Positions 1-7,685 of a stretch of 64,000 nucleotides of DNA are shown here, piece by piece; position 1 is the first letter of the stretch; each line of letters starts with the position of its first letter. Below the pieces are notes generated by a model that did no database searches, was not told where the DNA came from, and saw nothing but the letters and a program-made list of their open reading frames with translations. Source of the DNA: an uncultured Duodenibacillus sp. (GTDB taxonomy: Bacteria; Pseudomonadota; Gammaproteobacteria; Burkholderiales; Burkholderiaceae_F). The stretch covers positions 1 to 64,000 of the forward strand of contig CALXQK010000016.1 of the NCBI GenBank assembly GCA_944390745.1. Direction: 5' to 3'. A program made the position numbers and the translations under genes.

Positions 1-1
1 G

Positions 2-751
2 GGCTACATCGACGCCGGCGCCCAGGCCACGCAGGTCAACATCTGGCGCCTGAACTCCAACACCATCTACTACGTCTCGCCCGTGTTCGCGGGCTTCAAG
101 CTCGGCGTGCAGTACAGCCTCACCGGCGCCAACGACAAGGAGGCCGAGAAGCAGGGCGACAACGACACCTTCACCAACGTCGCGCTGCGCTGGGACGGCG
201 CCACGGCCCGCGCGATGCTCGCCTTTGAAATGGATACGTTCGGCGACAACGAGGCTTACGACGATGCCGGAAACAAGTTCGCCGATCGCCGCGACAACGC
301 CTACAGCGTGAAGTTTGCCGGCGCCTGGAATCCCAACGGCGGTCCCGCGACGCTCTATCTGGGCGCGAGCTGGTACAAGAACTACAACATCTTCTCCGAC
401 TCGACCTACGATGACGACAGCTACGTCATCTACGACCGCAACAGCACCGAGCGCCTTGAGGGCTACTCCTTCTTCGTGGGCGGCAAGTACACGATCGGCG
501 CGGCCGACCTTCTGGCGATGTTCCAGTACCTCGACGGCGAGAACAACGGCTATCTCGAGGGCTCGGGCCAGGACAAGGACTTCAAGCGCTACGTGGGCTC
601 CATCGGCTGCCACTACCACATCTCCAAGCGCACGATGCTCTACGCCATCGCCTCCTATGCGGAAGGCACCGGCACCTTTGACGACCTGCAGGCCGACGGC
701 GCGGCAACCAACCGCTGGATGGGCCACCTCGGTCTGACGCACTACTTCTAA
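2..751 (+). CDS. Gram-negative porin, C-terminal part (5' end outside window)
   Basis: This is the C-terminal 249 residues of a general diffusion porin of the betaproteobacterial trimeric family (outer-membrane beta-barrel). The frame is open from the first bases, so the gene starts before the window. The sequence shows alternating beta strands rich in Tyr, Gly and Asp, such as YYVSPVFAGFKLGVQYS and LYLGASWYKNYN. It ends with the strand LGLTHYF and a terminal Phe, the usual BAM-recognition end. It is similar in style to the complete porin at 41372-42544, so the genome carries at least two such genes. A strong terminator follows at 800-839. Confidence 0.93.
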   Translation, partial: GYIDAGAQATQVNIWRLNSNTIYYVSPVFAGFKLGVQYSLTGANDKEAEKQGDNDTFTNVALRWDGATARAMLAFEMDTFGDNEAYDDAGNKFADRRDNAYSVKFAGAWNPNGGPATLYLGASWYKNYNIFSDSTYDDDSYVIYDRNSTERLEGYSFFVGGKYTIGAADLLAMFQYLDGENNGYLEGSGQDKDFKRYVGSIGCHYHISKRTMLYAIASYAEGTGTFDDLQADGAATNRWMGHLGLTHYF

Positions 752-799
752 AGGCATGCGTCCCGCCGCTTGACTTGAACGGTCAGGCGCGTCATCGTC

Positions 800-839
800 G
801 GACGGCTCATCCCTGGCGGGGTGAGCCGTCCAAATTTTT
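800..839 (+). terminator. Rho-independent terminator of the porin gene
   Basis: A perfect 10-bp stem, GGACGGCTCA (800-809) with TGAGCCGTCC (822-831), is followed by AAATTTTT. It lies 48 bases after the porin stop and before the acetyltransferase start. Confidence 0.9.
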
Positions 840-881
840 ATGCGCGCCCCTTGCGCCGACTCTTTTCCTGCGGCTGAAGCG

Positions 882-1385
882 ATGATCATCAGGCGATACG
901 AACACCCGGACTGCCGGGCGGTGGCTGACCTCTTTCGCAGCGCGGTGCACGTGCTTGCCGCCGCGGACTACACGCCGCAGGAGCTTGAGGCCTGGGCGCC
1001 GCAGGACCGGGATCCTGCGGCCTGGGACCGGTCGCTGTCGGCCAACCTCTGCCTGGTGGCGCTTGAATGCGGGAGCATCGTGGGCTTTGGCGACATCGAC
1101 GTCAGGCGCGGTTATCTTGACCGGCTCTTTGTGCGCCCCGACATGGCCGGGCGCGGAGTGGGCGGCGCGCTCTGCGCGGCGCTTGAGGCGGCCGTCGACG
1201 GGGACATCCTCGTGCACAGCTCCAGAACCGCTCTCGGATTTTTTAAAAAGCGCGGCTATGAGGTTGTCCGGGCGCAGCGCGTCGAGCGCAGGGGCGAAAT
1301 GCTTGAAAACTTCGTGATGATTCGACGGCGCCCGCAGACGAAGGCGGCCGCACAGGTGCGGCCGCTCGACGCCCGAAACGGGTAG
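882..1385 (+). CDS. GNAT family N-acetyltransferase
   Basis: A 167-residue GNAT-fold protein that would transfer an acetyl group from acetyl-CoA to an unknown amine. The fold is seen in MIIRRYEHPDCRAVADLF (strand 1, helix 1), the strand LDRLFVRPDMAGRGVGGALC (the acetyl-CoA pyrophosphate loop, R/Q-x-x-G-x-G/A type) and the late ALGFFKKRGYEVV motif. I start it at ATG 882 because the fold begins there; an in-frame ATG at 840 adds 14 unconvincing residues inside the upstream terminator. The gene is monocistronic and convergent with dut. Its substrate cannot be told from sequence; small proteins of this kind include YafP-like acetyltransferases. Confidence 0.85.
   Translation: MIIRRYEHPDCRAVADLFRSAVHVLAAADYTPQELEAWAPQDRDPAAWDRSLSANLCLVALECGSIVGFGDIDVRRGYLDRLFVRPDMAGRGVGGALCAALEAAVDGDILVHSSRTALGFFKKRGYEVVRAQRVERRGEMLENFVMIRRRPQTKAAAQVRPLDARNG
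1344..1365. repeat. Perfect GC-only inverted repeat at end of the GNAT gene
   Basis: GCGGCCGCAC (1344-1353) and GTGCGGCCGC (1356-1365) are separated by two bases inside the last codons of the acetyltransferase, 39 bases before the end of the convergent dut gene. No T tract follows on either strand. It may act as a stem that blocks read-through between the convergent genes, or it may be a chance palindrome. Confidence 0.55.
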
Positions 1386-1403
1386 GGGGAGGGGGCGCCC
1401 GAC

Positions 1404-1850
1404 TTATTTCGTTCCGGTCGAGCCGAAGCCGCCGCTGCCGCGGGCGCTTTCCTCAAAGCTTTCAACCAGATTGAACTCGGCCTGCACGACGGGCACGATC
1501 ACAAGCTGCGCGAGCCGCTCAAAGGGCTCGAGCACGAAGTCCTCCGACCCCCGGTTCCAGGTCGAGATCATCAGCTCGCCCTGGTAGTCCGAGTCGATGA
1601 GTCCGACAAGGTTTCCAAGCACGATGCCCTTTTTGTGTCCAAGGCCGCTTCTCGGAAGGATGAGCGCCGCATAGCCCGGGTCGGCGAGGTGGATGGCAAG
1701 CCCCGTGCGAACGAGCACGGTTTCGCCCGGGTGAATGGTGAGGGGCGCATCAAGAAGCGCGCGCAGGTCCAGCCCCGCGCTGCCCGCGGTGGCGTAGGCG
1801 GGAATGCGCGCGGCGATGCGGTCATCGAGAATCTTGAGATCGACTTTCAT
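1404..1850 (-). CDS. dut: Deoxyuridine 5'-triphosphate nucleotidohydrolase (dUTPase)
   Basis: Hydrolyses dUTP to dUMP and pyrophosphate, keeping uracil out of DNA and feeding dTMP synthesis. All five trimeric dUTPase motifs are visible in order: AGLDLRA (about residue 25), [10 protein letters not shown] (about 66), [11 protein letters not shown] (about 83), ERLAQLVI (about 110) and the C-terminal P-loop-like [10 protein letters not shown]. At 148 residues it is full length. It is the last gene of a minus-strand group coaBC, membrane protein, dut; coaBC-dut is a common proteobacterial pair. Confidence 0.97.
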   Translation of the reverse strand: MKVDLKILDDRIAARIPAYATAGSAGLDLRALLDAPLTIHPGETVLVRTGLAIHLADPGYAALILPRSGLGHKKGIVLGNLVGLIDSDYQGELMISTWNRGSEDFVLEPFERLAQLVIVPVVQAEFNLVESFEESARGSGGFGSTGTK

Positions 1851-1892
1851 GGGCCTTCAATGGTGGGGTTGGTGCGTGATGAGAAGAGGCGG

Positions 1893-2300
1893 TCATTCTC
1901 CGGAGAGCCTCTGTTTTCTTTTCTTTCCTTCAGCCGAGAGCACGACGGCTGCAAAGACCGCCACCATACCAAAAGGAATGAAAATCTCAAGGGTGTCGCG
2001 CATCGCGCTGCCCGCAGTGATCATCACGAGCCCCAGGACCCCGAGGGCAAAGCCCGCAATGATCATGAGGTTCGCGCGCTTGAATTCGGAGGCGGCGCGG
2101 CTTTCCTGCGCCTGCTCATACGCGCGTCCGGCGATCTCCTTGGTGGTCTGCACGACCACCATGCCGTCCTGCGCGCCGTCAGGAAGCGAAATGTGCAGCC
2201 CCCCGAGCTCGTTGATCTTGCCCTGCTCAAGCTTCTTGAGATAGGCGACGAAGTCGCCGCCTGTAGGCTCAAGCGCCTTGGATGGATCGATGTTCTTCAT
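1893..2300 (-). CDS. Small two-helix membrane protein of unknown function
   Basis: A 135-residue protein I do not recognise. The N-terminal half is soluble and polar; then come two hydrophobic segments (about residues 75-98, LMIIAGFALGVLGLVMI, and about 105-125, FIPFGMVAVFAAVVL), and the tail is basic (EGKKRKQR), which suggests an inner-membrane anchor with a cytosolic tail. I use ATG 2300, preceded by AAGGTG at proper spacing and 10 bases after the coaBC stop; the frame stays open upstream inside coaBC but that part is a shadow. Its place between coaBC and dut suggests co-transcription, with no hint of shared function. Confidence 0.75.
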   Translation of the reverse strand: MKNIDPSKALEPTGGDFVAYLKKLEQGKINELGGLHISLPDGAQDGMVVVQTTKEIAGRAYEQAQESRAASEFKRANLMIIAGFALGVLGLVMITAGSAMRDTLEIFIPFGMVAVFAAVVLSAEGKKRKQRLSGE

Positions 2301-2310
2301 ATTGCGCACC

Positions 2311-3540
2311 TTATGCTGCGTTGCGGCTGCCCGGGCCGCGCGCGTCGAGCGCCTGCGCCAGAAGCGACGCCAGTCGTCGCGCGACCTCCCGCTTGCTGAC
2401 CCCCTCAAGGGCGAGCGACCCCTGCTCGGCGGCAAAGACCACGGAATTCATGTCCGAGCCAAGCGCCTGCGAGGCGTCGTTGCCCACGACCATGGCCACG
2501 CCCTTGCGGACGCGCTTTTTCTGGGCGTTTTGCTCGACATCCTCGGTTTCGGCCGCAAATCCCACGCAGTACAGCTGCGGATTGGCGTGCGCGATGTCGT
2601 GCAGAATGTCGGGATTTTCCTCGAGCGCAAGGACGGGATCGGCGCCCTTGAAGGACTCCTTCTTAATTTTATGCGTGCTCGCAGCCCGCACCCGCCAGTC
2701 GGCGACCGCTGCAACGGAAATGAAGGCATCGGCCCCGGCGACGGCCGATTCAAGGGCCTTCTTCATGCTGAGCGCCGTGTCGGTGCGCACCACATGAACG
2801 CCCACAGGCGCGGCGAGGGCGGTCGGGCCGGTGACGAGCGTCACATCGGCGCCGGCCTCAAAGGCGGCCTCGGCAATGGCGTAGCCCTGCTTGCCTGAGC
2901 TCAGGTTCGTGATGCCGCGCACCGGGTCGATCGGCTCGTACGTGGGACCGGCCGAAACCACCACCCTGCGTCCGGCCAGAATCTGCGGCGTGAGCAGCCT
3001 GCGCACGTGCGCGAGAATCTCGCCGGGCTCGAGCATCCGGCCGGCGCCCTCCACGCCGCAGGCAAGCGCGCCGCATGCAGGGCCGAGAATTGCAACGCCG
3101 TCGCCCCTTAGAAGCGCCGCGTTTCGCTGCGTGGCGGGGTTGGCCCACATGCGGTCGTTCATGGCGGGAACAACCGCCATCGGGCAGGCGCGCCCGAGGA
3201 TCACCGCGCTCACCAGATCATCGGCAATGCCGCCGGCGGCCTTGGCAAGGGTGTTGGCCGTGGCCGGAGCCACGACAAGCAGGTCCGTGTCGCTGCGGGT
3301 GAGCGCAAGGTGCGGCATGCCGCCGGAAAACTGGTCGACGGCCACGGGGTGTCCGGAAAGCGCCTCGAAGGTGAGCGGCCCGACAAAACGTGCGGCGGCC
3401 TCGGTCATCGCGACCTCGACGTCGGCGCCCGACTTGACGAGCAGACGCACGAGTTCGCAAACCTTGTAGACGGCGATGCCGCCCGTCACGGCAAGCGTGA
3501 TGCGCCTGCCCTGGAGTGGATTGACTGCAAGTTCGGTCAT
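2311..3540 (-). CDS. coaBC: Bifunctional phosphopantothenoylcysteine decarboxylase / phosphopantothenate-cysteine ligase
   Basis: Catalyses two consecutive steps of coenzyme A synthesis: CTP-dependent joining of cysteine to 4'-phosphopantothenate (CoaB, C-terminal half) and FMN-dependent decarboxylation to 4'-phosphopantetheine (CoaC, N-terminal half). The CoaC half shows GGIAVYK, the PHLALT histidine, the PAMNDRMW substrate loop and the cysteine-bearing ACGVEGAGRM clamp. The CoaB half shows GPTYEPIDPVRGITN, SSGKQGYAIAEAA and VAAVADWR. It is 409 residues from ATG 3540; an open frame continues 19 codons upstream but MTELAVNPLQGRRITLAVTGG is the natural start. It heads the coaBC, membrane protein, dut group. 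Confidence 0.96.
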   Translation of the reverse strand: MTELAVNPLQGRRITLAVTGGIAVYKVCELVRLLVKSGADVEVAMTEAAARFVGPLTFEALSGHPVAVDQFSGGMPHLALTRSDTDLLVVAPATANTLAKAAGGIADDLVSAVILGRACPMAVVPAMNDRMWANPATQRNAALLRGDGVAILGPACGALACGVEGAGRMLEPGEILAHVRRLLTPQILAGRRVVVSAGPTYEPIDPVRGITNLSSGKQGYAIAEAAFEAGADVTLVTGPTALAAPVGVHVVRTDTALSMKKALESAVAGADAFISVAAVADWRVRAASTHKIKKESFKGADPVLALEENPDILHDIAHANPQLYCVGFAAETEDVEQNAQKKRVRKGVAMVVGNDASQALGSDMNSVVFAAEQGSLALEGVSKREVARRLASLLAQALDARGPGSRNAA

Positions 3541-3655
3541 GTGGCTGGGGTGCGGGTTCAAGCAGCCGCCTGAGGGACTGCTCTCTGCGCAAAACAAAAA
3601 AAACCGCCGGGGCGCGCCTGCGGCCGCGGCTTGAAAACAAATACGGCAGCCTCAG

Positions 3656-3685
3656 TATATAGCGCACGCTGTGCGGGATCGGCAA
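3656..3685 (-). promoter_or_regulatory. Likely sigma-70 promoter of coaBC
   Basis: Read on the minus strand: TTGCCG (3680-3685), an 18-base spacer, then TATATA (3656-3661), about 115 bases before the coaBC start codon. Assigned from hexamer match only. Confidence 0.45.
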
Positions 3686-3780
3686 GGCGAGGGGCGCGGC
3701 CAGGGGCTTTGGCAGGAGCCCGGCGCCATGGATCAATCAATGATCCTGCAAAAAAGCAACACTTCTTTTTGATCTTGCGC

Positions 3781-3810
3781 TTGCCCGCAGGCGGCGCTGC
3801 CGGTGATACT
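3781..3810 (+). promoter_or_regulatory. Possible promoter of the Ala/Pro-rich gene
   Basis: TTGCCC (3781-3786), an 18-base spacer, then GATACT (3805-3810) preceded by TG-like context. Weak hexamer match, but it is correctly placed upstream of both candidate start codons (3882 and 3972). Confidence 0.3.
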
Positions 3811-3971
3811 CACGGCAACTGCAAAGCCATGCCGGGCAAACCCGCCCCGGCGGGGAACATGTCAATGAGAGGAATCAACCCATGCGAGGATCCTGCAGCG
3901 CATTCTCCCGGAGTTCTGAGATTTCGCTAGACTTCGCGGCGAATTGCTGGCCGTTTCCGAGGAATTGCGCT

Positions 3972-4931
3972 TTGTCCGACTTGCCGAAGACTCCACTGGA
4001 GCTGATTGAAAGACTGAAGGCTGACATGGAAAAGGTCGGTGCGAATCGACCCGTGTGCGCCGTCTGGCGTCAGGTCTCGCCCGGCAACTACACCATCGTC
4101 AACTACATTGCCGCTGAGCAGTCGCTGCGCCGCGTGCGCACTGACGCAAGCGAGATGCTCGACGAGATGCCCGCTTCTGAACTGCTGGGCATTCTCGAGC
4201 GTCTGGCCTCGTCGCGCTCTGCGGGCGATATTTCCGGAATTCTTCCCGCGCGCCAGGCCGCGCTCACCCTCGAACCCAACGAGGCGACCGTCACGCGTCC
4301 CTCGCGCGAGGTGCGCGCCGCGCGCCAGGCGCGTCCCGCCCAGGGCGCCCGGGTCGCCCGCTCGGCCCAGTCCTCTGCGAAGCGCCCCGAGGCGGCGCCC
4401 GCTTGCGCCGCTGTCCCGGCCCCGCAGACGGCTCCGGCGGCAGAACCCGCAGCCAGCGCCGGGGAGCGCGCCGTCCAGGGCAGGGCGCCTCTGCAGCAGG
4501 CTTTCGGGCCAGGCACGGCAGATCTCTTTGCCGCACAGGCGCCTGAGGCGCCTGCCGCCGGGCCGACCGGGCCCGAGGCTGCTGCTCGGGCGCCTCTCAC
4601 GCCGGAGGAGGTGAAGGTCCCTGAATCTCCCCACGCCGGCGAAGGGGCTCTTGAGAGCGCGCCCCGCTCGTGCGCCGCTGACGATGCGCCGAAGGCGCAG
4701 CTCGATCTTCTGCCGCAGCCCGATGCGCCCGCACCCGGGACGGTTGCCGGGAAGGCGGCCAGCCGCAGGAAAAAGTCCCCGGCTCAGCCAGCCGCCAAAA
4801 AGCCTGCGCGAGCTGGCCGCGGCAGGCGCGCAAGACCGCAGCCCCTGACGCCGGAACTTGCGGCGGAGTCTGCCGCAAGCTTTCTGCTTGAGTCTGAGTC
4901 GTATCCGGGAAAGTGGCCTGAAAAAGCATAA
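3972..4931 (+). CDS. Ala/Pro/Arg-rich low-complexity protein, possibly phasin-like at N-terminus
   Basis: A 319-residue protein I do not recognise. The first 95 residues look folded and helical (PKTPLELIERLKADMEKV, AAEQSLRRVRTDASEMLDE, ELLGILERLAS). The rest is a low-complexity Ala, Pro, Arg and Lys tail with PAAKKPARAGRGRRAR near the end, like the tails of nucleic-acid- or granule-associated proteins. Start: TTG 3972 has GAGGAA seven bases upstream; ATG 3882 also has a ribosome site but would add 30 residues with rare codons and no protein-like pattern, so I prefer 3972 with modest confidence. It ends against the convergent cytochrome terminator. Frame-specific coding is supported by the long uninterrupted frame. 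Confidence 0.6.
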   Translation: MSDLPKTPLELIERLKADMEKVGANRPVCAVWRQVSPGNYTIVNYIAAEQSLRRVRTDASEMLDEMPASELLGILERLASSRSAGDISGILPARQAALTLEPNEATVTRPSREVRAARQARPAQGARVARSAQSSAKRPEAAPACAAVPAPQTAPAAEPAASAGERAVQGRAPLQQAFGPGTADLFAAQAPEAPAAGPTGPEAAARAPLTPEEVKVPESPHAGEGALESAPRSCAADDAPKAQLDLLPQPDAPAPGTVAGKAASRRKKSPAQPAAKKPARAGRGRRARPQPLTPELAAESAASFLLESESYPGKWPEKA

Positions 4932-4977
4932 AAAAACCGCCGGCTGACGAAGTCGGCGGGACTTCGACGACCGGCGG
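4931..4977 (-). terminator. Terminator of the cytochrome/flavoprotein operon
   Basis: On the minus strand CCGCCGACTTCG... forms a stem (4954-4959 with 4937-4942, CGGCGG/CCGCCG; a longer alternative pairs 4971-4977 with 4937-4943) followed by TTTTTT (4931-4936). It sits 30 bases after the cytochrome stop and touches the stop codon of the convergent gene. Confidence 0.75.
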
Positions 4978-5006
4978 CGTCAGACGGTCAGGCGATCAGG
5001 GTGAGG

Positions 5007-5354
5007 CTACTTCACCTTGAGGTCGAACTTGTGGCAGTCGTTGCACATCAGGCGCGACTGGGCGTGACCACTGTGGCAGTCGGCGCAGCGCACGTTTCCG
5101 AGGTGCGACTTGTGCGGGTTGGGATCGAGCTTTGCCGTCTTTGCGGCGAGCGCCTCGTAGCTCTGGTGGCAGGCCAGGCACGCCTCATTCTTGGGACGGG
5201 TTCCAGCGGCAGGCGTCTTCACGGCGTGGCACTGTTCGCACTTGACTCCCATCTTGGCATGACGATCGGCAAGCGCAGGCGCATCAGCCGAAAAGACAGC
5301 GCTCGAACCGAGCAGGGCAATGGCGGCAAGCGCCGCAAGCATGGTGTTTCTCAT
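5007..5354 (-). CDS. Periplasmic small tetraheme cytochrome c
   Basis: A 115-residue exported multiheme cytochrome that would carry electrons to the flavoprotein encoded just upstream. A Sec signal peptide is visible (MRNTMLAALAAIALLGSSAVFS, cut near residue 22-24). Four CxxCH haem sites follow: CEQCH, CLACH, CADCH and CNDCH, with extra histidines (ADRHAK, NPHKSH, GHAQ) able to serve as distal ligands. This matches the cytochrome module of Shewanella-type flavocytochrome c fumarate reductases, here as a separate subunit. The gap to the flavoprotein stop is about 32 bases, so the two are probably one transcript. Confidence 0.93.
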   Translation of the reverse strand: MRNTMLAALAAIALLGSSAVFSADAPALADRHAKMGVKCEQCHAVKTPAAGTRPKNEACLACHQSYEALAAKTAKLDPNPHKSHLGNVRCADCHSGHAQSRLMCNDCHKFDLKVK

Positions 5355-5386
5355 CTTGAAATTCTCCTCTTAGTCGAGCGCCAGAC

Positions 5387-6886
5387 TCATGCCTTCCTTG
5401 CGCGGGCGACCATTTCCCGCGCGGCGATTCTTCCAAACACCGTGGCGCCGCCAAGCTGCGAGCCGCCGATGTAGTCCCGGAAGAAAAGTCCGCCGGCGGC
5501 GTTGCCCGCGGCGTACAGCCCCTTGATGCTCTTGCGCTCAAGCGTCTGCACCTCGGCCTTGGTGTTGATGAGCGGACCGCCGAAGGTGGCCGTCATGCCG
5601 CCCTCAAAGGGCACGGCGTAGTAGGGCGGCGTGTCGAGCTTGACGGGCTTTTTGTAGGAGTTGGGCGGCGTGAGCTGCGAGAGCGTCTTTTCGTCGACCG
5701 CCTTGTTGTAGGCGGCAATGCTCTGACGGACTGCTTCAAGCGGAAGTCCGGTCTGCTTGCACAGCGCCTCGATCGAGTCCGCCTTGCCGTAGGGGTTGTG
5801 CAGACGGTCGAACTTGGCGATGGTCTTCTCCAGAACCGGGCACTTGCTGTCGACGATGCAGTAGGCCTTGTTTTCAATTGTGTTCATGGCCGTCGTCTTG
5901 GCCTTGATCACATAGGTGTTCTGCTCGTCCATGTAGCGCTTGCCGCGCAGATCAACGAGGATGCCCTGCATGGTGTTGAGCACGTCGGCCGGGTTGACGT
6001 GGGTCTCCGAAACAATCGGGCCGGCATGGAACTGATCCATGTTGACCATCTTTGCAAAAAGAGGCAGGGTGAGGGAGACGTTTTCACCCGTGGTGCTGCG
6101 CGAGCCGCGCAGAGCCAGGCGCGCAGCCCAGCCGCCGATGTAGCGGTCGGTCATCTCGGGGTTGGCCGAAAAGCCGCCGGTAGCAATCAGGACGCCGCCC
6201 CGGGCGTAGAAGTCCCTGTAGCCCTCCTCGTCATTGAGGGTCTTGACGCCCGTGACCTCGCCCTTGCTGCCGGTGAGAAGCGCCACGGCCTTGCGTTCAT
6301 AGAAAAAGGGGATGGCGCGCTTTTTTGCCGCCTCAAGCAGCTTTGCGATGAGCGCCGATCCGCCGGTCATGCCCGGTTCTGCGGTCACGCGATGGCCGCG
6401 CCCGAGACGAGGCCAGGGCGTCATCTTGAGCTTTCCGAACTTCACGCCGATTTCGTCGGCAAGCCAGTCTGCGGCGGCAGGAATCTCATCGGTGTAGGTC
6501 GCGGTGAGCGCCGGGTCGGCGCGCCCTGCGGAAACCTTCATCATGTCGTTGTAGAAGGCTTCGCGGGAGTCGGTGATGCCGCAGGCCTTCTGCCACTTCG
6601 TGCCCCACGCGTTGACGGTGCCCAGGGCGTAGATTGAGTTGCCGTCCGGGCGGTCGCACTTTTCAATCACGCACACGCGCGCACCGAGATCGTGCGCGGT
6701 AATGGCGCACACCAGGCCGGCCGTACCGGCTCCCACGACCACCACGTCCCAGGTGTTCGTCTTTTGGGCGGCGCCGGCTTTCTTGTCTTCGGCCGCAGCG
6801 GCTGCAGCCGGGGCCGCGGCCGTGATGAGCGCGGCCGAGCCCAGAACAGTCGAGCCGAGGAATTGACGACGGGATAGTTCCGACAT
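5387..6886 (-). CDS. Tat-exported FAD-dependent fumarate-reductase-like flavoprotein
   Basis: A 499-residue flavoprotein of the fumarate/urocanate reductase family. It should use electrons from the tetraheme cytochrome to reduce an enoate in the periplasm. The N-terminus SELSRRQFLGSTVLGSAA is a twin-arginine signal (RRQFLG) with an Ala-rich hydrophobic core. The FAD Rossmann motif VVVVGAGTAGLVCAITAHDLG is at about residues 47-67, followed by the acidic VIEK; the later family motifs GGSALIAKL, LIATGGFSANPEM and the C-terminal GLYAAGNAAGGLFFRDY are present. ATG 6886 is chosen because AGGAGA lies just upstream and the Tat motif begins there. Gut Sutterellaceae carry many paralogues of this type, so the substrate cannot be named. 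Confidence 0.92.
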   Translation of the reverse strand: MSELSRRQFLGSTVLGSAALITAAAPAAAAAAEDKKAGAAQKTNTWDVVVVGAGTAGLVCAITAHDLGARVCVIEKCDRPDGNSIYALGTVNAWGTKWQKACGITDSREAFYNDMMKVSAGRADPALTATYTDEIPAAADWLADEIGVKFGKLKMTPWPRLGRGHRVTAEPGMTGGSALIAKLLEAAKKRAIPFFYERKAVALLTGSKGEVTGVKTLNDEEGYRDFYARGGVLIATGGFSANPEMTDRYIGGWAARLALRGSRSTTGENVSLTLPLFAKMVNMDQFHAGPIVSETHVNPADVLNTMQGILVDLRGKRYMDEQNTYVIKAKTTAMNTIENKAYCIVDSKCPVLEKTIAKFDRLHNPYGKADSIEALCKQTGLPLEAVRQSIAAYNKAVDEKTLSQLTPPNSYKKPVKLDTPPYYAVPFEGGMTATFGGPLINTKAEVQTLERKSIKGLYAAGNAAGGLFFRDYIGGSQLGGATVFGRIAAREMVARARKA

Positions 6887-7003
6887 GATTCTCTCCTTGT
6901 TCTTGAAATGCTGCTTCAGGGGTCTTTGCGTGCGCCGCAGCCTCCCAAGGGGCAGCGCACGCGTCAAGCGCCTCGAACCATAGTCGCGCCGAAGTCTTGA
7001 CAA

Positions 7004-7019
7004 TTTGCCCCAGGGCAAA
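7004..7019. promoter_or_regulatory. Palindromic operator-like site upstream of the flavoprotein
   Basis: TTTGCCC-CA-GGGCAAA is a perfect 7-bp dyad about 120 bases before the flavoprotein start. On the minus strand AATTGT (about 7001-7006) and TATGGT (about 6978-6983) could be -35 and -10 elements with a 17-base spacer, so the dyad would overlap the -35 box. The binding protein is unknown. Confidence 0.4.
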
Positions 7020-7080
7020 GCAAGCACCCCGACTGCGGGAAATGTCTCAGTCCGCGGCAGGAAGAATCAAGGGGATTCAA

Positions 7081-7130
7081 GGGAAAAAAAACGGAGAGCT
7101 TCACGGCAGGGTGAAGGACTCCCCGTTTTC
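7081..7130 (-). terminator. Terminator of the ileS-lspA operon
   Basis: On the minus strand AACGGGG/AGTCCTTCAC pairs with GTGAAGCTCTCCGTT as an interrupted stem and is followed by TTTTTTTT (7084-7091). It lies about 30 bases after the lspA stop. Confidence 0.75.
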
Positions 7131-7158
7131 CATGGTCGAGTTGTCGGGCGGCGCCCGG

Positions 7159-7668
7159 TCACCGCGCCCGCAGCAGCTCCATGATCACGACGCCCGCCGC
7201 ACCAAGGCAGATGGCGATGTCGGCCACGTTGAAGGCGGGCCAGTGCCAGCCTGCGAGGTGAAAGTCGAGAAAATCCACGACATGCCCGAGCATGAGCCGG
7301 TCGATGAGGTTTCCGAGGGCGCCTGCCAGAACCGCCGAGAGGCTCACCGGGAGCCAGAACTCACGGCTGTGTTGCCAGAGCATGACGAGGACGACGGCGC
7401 TCACCACGAGGGCCAGACCGCTGAAAAGATAGATCTGCCAGCCCCCGGCGCCGCCCAGAAAGGAGAAGGCCGCGCCCGTGTTGACGACGTGGCAGAGATT
7501 GAAAAAGGGCGTGATCTCGATGGCCGTGCCGTAGGCGATGTGCTGCTGCACCAAAACCTTGGTGAGCTGGTCCAGGCCGATGAGAACGAGCGCCAGGACG
7601 AGAAAGGCGGCAAACCGCCCGCGGTCGGGACTGCGGGCGGCCTGCTGCTGAATCTTCTGCGGATTCAT
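7159..7668 (-). CDS. lspA: Lipoprotein signal peptidase (signal peptidase II)
   Basis: Inner-membrane aspartyl protease that removes signal peptides from diacylglyceryl-modified prolipoproteins. At 169 residues it is family length with four hydrophobic segments. The conserved blocks are VVNTGAAFSFL (about residue 65), AGALGNLIDRL (first catalytic Asp, about 125) and FNVADIAICLG (second catalytic Asp, about 148). It follows ileS with a 17-base gap, the widely conserved ileS-lspA order. At least three lipoproteins in this window (22804, 30864, 31559) would be its substrates. Confidence 0.97.
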   Translation of the reverse strand: MNPQKIQQQAARSPDRGRFAAFLVLALVLIGLDQLTKVLVQQHIAYGTAIEITPFFNLCHVVNTGAAFSFLGGAGGWQIYLFSGLALVVSAVVLVMLWQHSREFWLPVSLSAVLAGALGNLIDRLMLGHVVDFLDFHLAGWHWPAFNVADIAICLGAAGVVIMELLRAR

Positions 7669-7685
7669 CTGGCAAGGGGGAGGGA

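Larger units (their letters stand above)
3541..3971. other. Divergent intergenic region between coaBC and the Ala/Pro-rich gene
   Basis: 431 bases with no gene that I can support. It holds promoter-like hexamers for both directions (listed separately), a run of A near 3595-3603, and the interrupted palindrome GGATCA-ATCAA-TGATCC at 3730-3746. A second possible start for the downstream gene, ATG 3882 with GAGAGGAA eight bases upstream, also lies here. Confidence 0.5.
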
